From a bacterium 42_11 (GTDB taxonomy: Bacteria; Synergistota; GBS-1): a stretch of 11,436 nt of DNA. The position numbers were made by a program, and so were the translations under genes. The stretch covers positions 1-11,436 of the forward strand of contig LGFB01000021.1 in NCBI GenBank assembly GCA_001508835.1, read 5' to 3'. Shown here one piece after another: positions 7,461 through 11,436 of this stretch. The notes beneath the pieces were generated by a model, which saw only the letters and a program-made list of their open reading frames with translations, did no database searches and was not told the origin of the DNA. Each line of letters begins with the position of its first letter. Within the stretch, counting starts at the first letter, position 1.

Positions 7461-7471
7461 ACCCCCCCTTT
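7461..7471 (-). promoter_or_regulatory. G-run ribosome binding site deciding the TTG start of E1 alpha
   Basis: AAAGGGGGGGT on the - strand, six bases before TTG 7455. It matches AAGGAGGT except that a G replaces the central A; that G can still form a G-U wobble with the 16S anti-Shine-Dalgarno. There is no better site before the next ATG. Confidence 0.55.
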
Positions 7472-7478
7472 AATAAAA

Positions 7479-7835
7479 CTACCCGGGAACCTTTACAATC
7501 ACACAAGCATTGACAACTATAATGGTCGATGTCTTCCCAAATTTTGGAACATATATCCCGGGCACCTTAAGTCCCCCTTCCTCTACCCTTACCTCCACCT
7601 TTCCTATGGGTATGGCTTTTCTAACCTCTTCCTCTTTAATCTCACCTCCCTTTGGAATACCAAGAATAACCTCTACCCGGATATCATCAAGAGAAAGGTT
7701 TAATACCTCAACCAGACCGCTTAGACAAACACGAGAAACCGCATCTTTTACGGCTTTTACGCTCGCCTTCGTATAGTCTTCCCCATGAAGGTCTACACCC
7801 ATTCCAAGTTCAATAGCAAATCTTTTATAAATCAT
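7479..7835 (-). CDS. Lin0512 family protein (function unknown)
   Basis: A 118-residue protein. The N-terminal GMGVDLHG (11-18) is the invariant GxGxDxHG signature of the Lin0512 family, which is widespread in bacteria and has no established function. The conserved Asp and His suggest metal or ligand binding; that is inference. The rest is predicted alpha/beta: a helix with TKASVKAVKDAVSRVC, then strands VRVEVILGIP and KVEVRVEEGG. There is no signal peptide or membrane segment, so it should be cytoplasmic. Its ATG overlaps the stop of the preceding DUF6506-like gene (ATGA, 7832-7835), and it lacks a clear ribosome site of its own. It is probably made by translational coupling and in fixed ratio with that protein. 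E1 alpha follows by 23 bases, so it most likely serves the same pathway. Confidence 0.88.
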   Translation of the reverse strand: MIYKRFAIELGMGVDLHGEDYTKASVKAVKDAVSRVCLSGLVEVLNLSLDDIRVEVILGIPKGGEIKEEEVRKAIPIGKVEVRVEEGGLKVPGIYVPKFGKTSTIIVVNACVIVKVPG

Positions 7836-8137
7836 AGAAAGATATCATCCCCGCTTTTACCTTCAAGCCCCGGATGAATGTCGAACCCTACAACACCTAC
7901 GCGAGCACTTCCCTTAACGGCTTTACTCACAATAGCCACACCTTCGTTACCGAATCCACCACAAAGCTCTATACATGATATCCCGTCCCTTACTAACTCC
8001 TCCGCAACCTTAGCCCCTTCCTCATAGCTCTGAACACCAACCACGTGTAACTCCACATCTCCACTTTTCACAACAGTCCTGTCTTTCCTATAATCTGCGC
8101 CAGGAGCAATAAAAACAAAAGCCGCTTTTAAAGCCAA
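7832..8137 (-). CDS. DUF6506-like small protein (function unknown)
   Basis: A protein of 101 residues when started at TTG 8135-8137. It begins MALKAAFVFIAPGADYRKDR and ends with GVVGFDIHPGLEGKSGDD, a pattern I associate with the DUF6506 family; the assignment is from memory and moderately sure. Visible elements are a first strand ending APGAD, a central CIELCGGFGNEGVAIVSKAV, and the His in DIHPG. The G-rich turn GGFGNEG could bind a phosphate or nucleotide; that is inference. An in-frame GTG at 8144-8146 lies directly on the ribosome site (AAGGGAG), while TTG 8137 is eight bases from it and gives the usual short N-terminus, so TTG is preferred. It starts 18 bases after the SDR stop and overlaps the Lin0512 gene by four bases. 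No membrane segment or signal peptide is seen. Confidence 0.8.
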   Translation of the reverse strand: MALKAAFVFIAPGADYRKDRTVVKSGDVELHVVGVQSYEEGAKVAEELVRDGISCIELCGGFGNEGVAIVSKAVKGSARVGVVGFDIHPGLEGKSGDDIFL

Positions 8138-8155
8138 GATACCCACTCCCTTCTA

Positions 8156-8956
8156 TTAAATATAAGCAGCCTTTATCATACCGCCATCAACATTAATAGC
8201 TTGTCCCGTTATATAGCTGGCTTTTTCCGAAGCGAGGAACAAAACCACATTAGCTATCTCTTCCGGATAGCCATAGCGCCCAAGAGGGATATTTTGCTTA
8301 GCAAAAGTCTCTATCGCTTCAGTCGAAGATAAACCTAATAACTTACCTAACTGATCTCCCAACTGCCCCGGTCCTTCCCACAGAGGAGTCCTTACGGGTC
8401 CCGGACACACAGCATTAACAAGTATTCCATCCTTGGCCAAGTAGTTAGCAAAATCTTTCGTAACCATGATCACGGCCGCCTTGGCCGTATCGTAGTCTAA
8501 AAGCCCCCCAGGTTGTTTTCCGAAGATGGAAGAAATGTTGATTATCCTGCCCCATTTATTTTTCCGCATATAAGGAACAACAGCTCTACTTAAGCGAATA
8601 ACCGCGTGAACCATTAAATCCATATTGAAAAGGATCTGTTCTTCTGGAAGTTCCATTAAATCGCTAAAGCGAGCAGTTCCCGCATTGTTAACCAAAATGT
8701 CTATACGACCAAACTTATCCACCGTCTCCTTTACAAATTTATCCACATCCTCCTTCTTAGTAACATCAGCCTTTATAGACAACACCTCAACCCCTTTAGC
8801 TCTAAGCTCTTCAGCTGTTTTCTCCAACTTTTCTATGTTAATGTCACACAAAGATAAATTGCATCCCTCATCCGCAAACGCCGAAGCACAGGCTTTCCCT
8901 ATCCCCTGTGCAGCCCCTGTAATCATCGCCAGTTTACCCCTTATTCCCAAGTCCAC
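8156..8956 (-). CDS. Short-chain dehydrogenase/reductase (SDR family oxidoreductase)
   Basis: A 266-residue classical SDR that oxidises a hydroxyl or reduces a carbonyl using NAD(P)(H). It shows the Rossmann motif TGAAQGIG (13-20), D38 at the end of strand 2 (LCDIN), which favours NAD(H) over NADP(H), NNAG (90-93), N111, a catalytic Ser in ISS (142-143), the YDTAK pair Y155/K159, CPGPVRTP (184-191) and the C-terminal GQAINVDGG. The start is GTG 8954-8956, five bases after AGGGGGGTGG; no other start fits. It is the first gene of the operon that continues through DUF6506, Lin0512 and E1 alpha/beta, with a strong candidate promoter just upstream. The position suggests it makes the keto substrate for the E1 enzyme or uses its product. 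Annotation tools may call it 3-oxoacyl-ACP reductase (FabG) by similarity, but the setting argues for a catabolic alcohol or hydroxyacid dehydrogenase. Confidence 0.92.
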   Translation of the reverse strand: MDLGIRGKLAMITGAAQGIGKACASAFADEGCNLSLCDINIEKLEKTAEELRAKGVEVLSIKADVTKKEDVDKFVKETVDKFGRIDILVNNAGTARFSDLMELPEEQILFNMDLMVHAVIRLSRAVVPYMRKNKWGRIINISSIFGKQPGGLLDYDTAKAAVIMVTKDFANYLAKDGILVNAVCPGPVRTPLWEGPGQLGDQLGKLLGLSSTEAIETFAKQNIPLGRYGYPEEIANVVLFLASEKASYITGQAINVDGGMIKAAYI

Positions 8957-8988
8957 TTAGACCACCCCCCTAACACAATTTTGTAAAT

Positions 8989-9017
8989 ATTATACTACTT
9001 AAAATTATGCTCTTCAA
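8989..9017 (-). promoter_or_regulatory. Sigma70-type promoter of the SDR-DUF6506-Lin0512-E1 operon
   Basis: On the - strand TTGAAG (-35, 9012-9017) is exactly 17 bases from a perfect TATAAT (-10, 8989-8994). Transcription would start near 8982, about 25 bases before the SDR GTG. The gap between murJ and the SDR gene (8957-9036) is AT-rich and holds this promoter. No convincing terminator for murJ is visible, only a weak CTCTT/AAGAG pairing. Confidence 0.7.
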
Positions 9018-9036
9018 GACAAAAAGAAAAGAGTAA

Positions 9037-10557
9037 CTACCTATATTTATCTATTATTCGTGCAAATCTATATAGAAGAATATTACCTTCCTCTATCCCG
9101 ATCTTCCCGCAAAGCCACGCATAGGGAAAGAAAGAAACTAAAGATACCATCATAGAACCCCACGAATTAGGGATAAAGGTGAGAGCAAACCATGAACATA
9201 TAAGAAAGAAAGAAGAAGGTAAGGATAACTTAAGTAAGTAGTTATAAAGGGAAAGGGTTACGGAATGCTTAGCTAAAGACCGCTTCAATAAAAAGAAGTT
9301 AACGCCAAAAGAGCAAGAGGTAGCTAAAGCAAGCCCCGGTGGACCAAAAACCTTTCCAAAAATTAAATTCAGAAAAACATTAAGAATAACAACCCAAAAG
9401 CTTATATAGGTGGGGGTTTTCGTGTCCTTAATTGCATAGAAGGCCCTCATAGAGATATGAACTAAAGCGGAGAAAGCCAGCCCTAAAGAATAAAATCTTA
9501 AAGTAGCATAGGTTTTCTCAAAAGCCCATTCGGAAAAAGCTCCTCTGTAAAAAACTATGCTAATAAGCATAGGGGAGTAAAGGAAGATAAATATGGAAGC
9601 AGGAATAACGATAAACAATGCGATTCTCATAGCGGAAACCAGTGTATCTTTAAAGTCCTCAAGGCTATCCTTAAAGATATCCCTTGAAAGAATGGGAAGA
9701 GCCACAGTAGAAAATGAAACCGCAAAAAGCCCAAGAGGAAGCTGATACAATCTGAAGGCATAATTTATAACAGAAATTCCTCCAGGTGTTAGCAAAGAAG
9801 CTATTATCTTATCAGCAAGATTCTGAATCTGATTTATGGCTAAACCAAAGGTAAGAGGCAATATCATTAACCCGATTTTCCTAATCCCTTCGTGATTGAA
9901 ATCTAAGAAGAATTTAAACTTCCACCCCAAACTCTTTAGCCAAAAAAGCTGAAAAATCCATTGGAGAAAACCACCAAAAGTGGAGCCAAGAGCGACAGAA
10001 TAGATACCAAAGGATTTGTAAAACAGTAAAGAAATGACTATAATTGAAATATTAAAAAAGGTCGATGCAACACTGGGAATAAAAAAGTTACCATGAGAAT
10101 TCAATACCCCCATAGTTAAAGCCGCAAGGCTTATGAAAAATATGAATGGGATTGTGATTTTAGCAAGAGATATACAAAGGTTATAAGTATCAGGCGAGAA
10201 CCCAGGGGCTAAAATTTTAACCAAATAAGGAAGAAGTAAATATCCCAAAGGGATAAGAAAGGCAAAGATTATAAAGAGGATGTTTAAGAGATTGTTCAAA
10301 AGCTTCCAAGCAGATTCTCTTCCTTCTTTAAGGAGATACTCATTAAAAACAGGAACAAAGGAGGAACTTAAAGCTCCTTCGGCTAAAAGCTGTCTTAAAA
10401 GGTTCGGAATGAGAAAGGCAATTAAGAAAGCATCGTAAGCAGGTGTAGCTCCGAAGAGGAAAGCCATAACGCTTTCCCGTAATAGACCAAATAACCTGCT
10501 TATCATAATTCCCATCATCATTATTACAGCATTGGAGAAAATACCCTTTTTATCCAT
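9037..10557 (-). CDS. murJ: Lipid II flippase MurJ (MVF family)
   Basis: A 506-residue polytopic membrane protein with about 13-14 hydrophobic segments. MurJ moves the peptidoglycan precursor lipid II across the cytoplasmic membrane. Residues known to matter in E. coli MurJ are present in matching context: R21 and R27 in SRLFGLLRES, D42 in YDAF, R55 in IPNLLRQLLAEG, followed by the family signature AEGALSSSFVPVF. Length and start (ATG 10555-10557, MDKKGIFSN) fit the family, but there is no good ribosome site upstream; a TATAAA eight bases before the ATG raises the possibility of a very short or leaderless transcript. The gene diverges from hycI with only 22 bases between start codons, and the SDR operon follows in the same direction. 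It is a housekeeping gene with no obvious link to its neighbours. Confidence 0.95.
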   Translation of the reverse strand: MDKKGIFSNAVIMMMGIMISRLFGLLRESVMAFLFGATPAYDAFLIAFLIPNLLRQLLAEGALSSSFVPVFNEYLLKEGRESAWKLLNNLLNILFIIFAFLIPLGYLLLPYLVKILAPGFSPDTYNLCISLAKITIPFIFFISLAALTMGVLNSHGNFFIPSVASTFFNISIIVISLLFYKSFGIYSVALGSTFGGFLQWIFQLFWLKSLGWKFKFFLDFNHEGIRKIGLMILPLTFGLAINQIQNLADKIIASLLTPGGISVINYAFRLYQLPLGLFAVSFSTVALPILSRDIFKDSLEDFKDTLVSAMRIALFIVIPASIFIFLYSPMLISIVFYRGAFSEWAFEKTYATLRFYSLGLAFSALVHISMRAFYAIKDTKTPTYISFWVVILNVFLNLIFGKVFGPPGLALATSCSFGVNFFLLKRSLAKHSVTLSLYNYLLKLSLPSSFFLICSWFALTFIPNSWGSMMVSLVSFFPYAWLCGKIGIEEGNILLYRFARIIDKYR

Positions 10558-10565
10558 GGTTTATA

Positions 10566-10573
10566 AAGGAGGG
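10566..10573 (+). promoter_or_regulatory. Ribosome binding site of hycI (decides the TTG start)
   Basis: AAGGAGGG six bases before TTG 10580-10582. An in-frame ATG at 10532 lies inside murJ, has no comparable site and would add 16 residues not seen in the family, so TTG is preferred. Confidence 0.75.
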
Positions 10574-10579
10574 ATACCC

Positions 10580-11032
10580 TTGAAGAAAAAAATACTCCTT
10601 GGAGTCGGAAATGAACTCCTTGGAGATGACGGAGTAGGACCGTGGATAGCTAAAAACATAGATGGTAAAGAAGGATGGATAGGAATAGATGCGGGAACTG
10701 CTCCTGAAAACTTCACATCCCTAATAAGTAGAGAAAAACCCGAGCTTTTAATTATCGTGGATGCAACAGATATGAATCTAACCCCAGGGGAAATAAGAAT
10801 CATCCCACACCATAAAATCCCCAAGCTAACATACTTTTCCACACACACCTTGTCCTTGGCTTTTCTTATAGAGTTTTTAAAAGAGGACGTTAACCATATT
10901 CTCTTTATAGGCGTGCAACCCAAGGCAATTGCCTTGGGTTGCACGTTATCTCCCGAGGTATTATCTTCCGCTAAAAGGTTAGTTAACCTGCTTTTATCAG
11001 ACAATTTCTTAAAAGAGCTCACTTCACTATAA
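10580..11032 (+). CDS. hycI: [NiFe] hydrogenase 3-type maturation endopeptidase HycI
   Basis: A 150-residue cytoplasmic protease that cuts the C-terminal extension from the hydrogenase large subunit after nickel insertion. It resembles E. coli HycI along its length: LLGVGNELLGDDGVGP (6-21), AGTAPENF (38-45), LLIIVDATDMNLTPGEIRII (57-75, about), STHTLSL (87-93) and FLKEDVNHILFIGVQP (99-114). The nickel-sensing residues of the family correspond to D17, D61 and H89. The start is TTG, set by AAGGAGGG six bases upstream. It diverges from murJ, converges on the hydrogenase ferredoxin gene and overlaps its end by 14 bases. The stretch V112-T122 is encoded by a perfect 34-base palindrome; the left arm encodes the conserved VQP, whereas the right arm (IALGCT) departs from what the family usually has there. 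There is no length change relative to E. coli HycI, and the reading frame is intact, so the protein is probably functional. Confidence 0.92.
   Translation: MKKKILLGVGNELLGDDGVGPWIAKNIDGKEGWIGIDAGTAPENFTSLISREKPELLIIVDATDMNLTPGEIRIIPHHKIPKLTYFSTHTLSLAFLIEFLKEDVNHILFIGVQPKAIALGCTLSPEVLSSAKRLVNLLLSDNFLKELTSL
10912..10945. repeat. Perfect 34-base palindrome inside hycI
   Basis: The arm CGTGCAACCCAAGGCAA (10912-10928) is followed with no spacer by its exact reverse complement (10929-10945). In RNA it would form a 17-bp stem, minus a few central bases for the loop, with two more G-U pairs possible at the base. Because of the symmetry, both strands encode the same peptide, VQPKAIALGCT. It lies in the middle of coding sequence and has no U tract, so it is not a normal terminator. 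Confidence 0.95.
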
Positions 11033-11420
11033 GTGAATCGGAGTATTTATCGTAGTCAGCAAGTAAAAACTCCGGAGACATGCTAAGGCACTTAACAGGG
11101 CATATGTCGTTACATTGAGAACAGAAGGTACACCTGGAAACATATATCTTCACCTTTTTCTCATCAGGAATAAACTCTATGGCCCCCGCTGGACATACCC
11201 TTATGCACTGTCTACAACCTATACACTTCTCTCTATCGTAAGCTATTTTACCTCTAAATCCGGGTGGAGTTTCAACGGGTGGAATTAGCTTTATATCTCC
11301 CCTTTTCACAGCCTCCAAAAACTCTATTATGGAATCAGGCGCATACTTTGCAGGAAAAAGGTTTGTTTCGGGTCCTCCGAAAAGCTGTTTAAAAAGCTCA
11401 ACTATCATAGGTGTAGCCAT
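11019..11420 (-). CDS. Hydrogenase ferredoxin subunit, two [4Fe-4S] (HycF/EchF/MbhN-like)
   Basis: A 133-residue electron-transfer subunit of an energy-conserving, membrane-associated [NiFe] hydrogenase (group 4), related to NuoI of complex I. Two cluster motifs are complete: C66-x2-C69-x2-C72-x3-CP (C76) and C97-x2-C100-x2-C103-x3-CP (C107). The segments FRGKIAYDREKCIGCRQC and SRCTFCSQCNDICPVK followed by EFLLADYDKYSDSLIV are typical of the EchF/MbhN/HycF group. The N-terminal 50 residues carry no membrane segment. The start ATG 11418-11420 is preceded by GGAGGTG nine bases upstream. The gene is surely the last of an operon coming from beyond the right edge, because an in-frame run ending in TAA at 11424-11426 could be the tail of the preceding gene. 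Its TGA overlaps the end of the convergent hycI, the protease needed to mature the same enzyme. Confidence 0.92.
   Translation of the reverse strand: MATPMIVELFKQLFGGPETNLFPAKYAPDSIIEFLEAVKRGDIKLIPPVETPPGFRGKIAYDREKCIGCRQCIRVCPAGAIEFIPDEKKVKIYVSRCTFCSQCNDICPVKCLSMSPEFLLADYDKYSDSLIVK
11023..11037. repeat. Small inverted repeat at the hycI/ferredoxin gene junction
   Basis: TTCACT-ATA-AGTGAA forms a 6-bp stem spanning both stop codons, within and just beyond the 14-base overlap of the two convergent genes. It could act as a weak bidirectional terminator, but it is not GC-rich and lacks a U tract on either strand. Confidence 0.3.
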
Positions 11421-11436
11421 TTTTTACAGCACCTCC

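Noticed and set aside
8625..8960. A 111-codon + strand frame opposite the SDR gene
   Set aside because: It is antisense to a well-conserved SDR, is Ser/Thr-rich low-complexity in the way of shadow frames, and has no ribosome site.
10561..11022. A 153-codon open frame antisense to hycI that contains the same VQPKAIALGCT peptide
   Set aside because: The shared peptide is only a consequence of the palindrome. The rest matches nothing recognisable, while hycI on the other strand is clearly conserved.
1..11436. Mobile elements, tRNA genes, CRISPR arrays, phage or defence genes
   Set aside because: No transposase, integrase, tRNA-like cloverleaf, spaced repeats or defence domains were seen on either strand; the window is ordinary metabolic and cell-envelope gene content.

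Overview
This window looks like chromosomal DNA of an anaerobic, probably thermophilic bacterium of moderate-to-low GC. The clues are strong AGGAGG-type ribosome sites, heavy use of ATA and AGA/AGG codons, a TRAP transporter, and genes for a membrane-bound (Ech/Mbh/Hyc-type) [NiFe] hydrogenase. Synergistota or a related lineage is my guess; the sequence alone does not prove it. I see no rRNA, tRNA, CRISPR array, insertion sequence or phage gene. The window is almost fully coding; the longest non-coding gap is about 90 bases.

Layout: (1) At the left edge, the tail of an unidentified + strand gene (3-152) overlaps a + strand histone-deacetylase-like Zn amidohydrolase with an extra C-terminal zinc-ribbon-like tail (145-1455). 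(2) This gene ends one base from the convergent TRAP operon dctP-dctQ-dctM (4388 down to 1457, - strand), which has its own probable promoter and a hairpin between dctP and dctQ. (3) Upstream on the - strand is a catabolic-looking operon read from 8956 down to 4469: SDR dehydrogenase, DUF6506-like protein, Lin0512-family protein, TPP-dependent dehydrogenase E1 alpha, E1 beta, then after a terminator-like hairpin an ATP-NAD kinase family (AcoX-like) protein. A good sigma70-type promoter (TTGAAG-17-TATAAT) precedes the SDR. The E1 beta gene carries a frameshift close to its 3' end, which moves the last 48 codons into another frame. (4) On the right, murJ (- strand) diverges from hycI (+ strand, hydrogenase maturation protease). 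hycI converges on and overlaps a two-[4Fe-4S] ferredoxin subunit gene of an energy-conserving hydrogenase, whose operon continues beyond the window.

How the parts may work together (inference): the TRAP system imports a small organic acid. The SDR oxidises it or a derivative, and the E1 alpha/beta pair acts on the resulting 2-oxo acid or acetoin-like compound, helped in an unknown way by the DUF6506, Lin0512 and AcoX-like proteins. No E2 or E3 gene is present. The deacetylase next door recalls the AcuC link to acetoin metabolism in Bacillus. The points most worth a second look are the E2/E3-less gene set with two uncharacterised proteins, the frameshift in E1 beta, and a perfect 34-base palindrome inside hycI.
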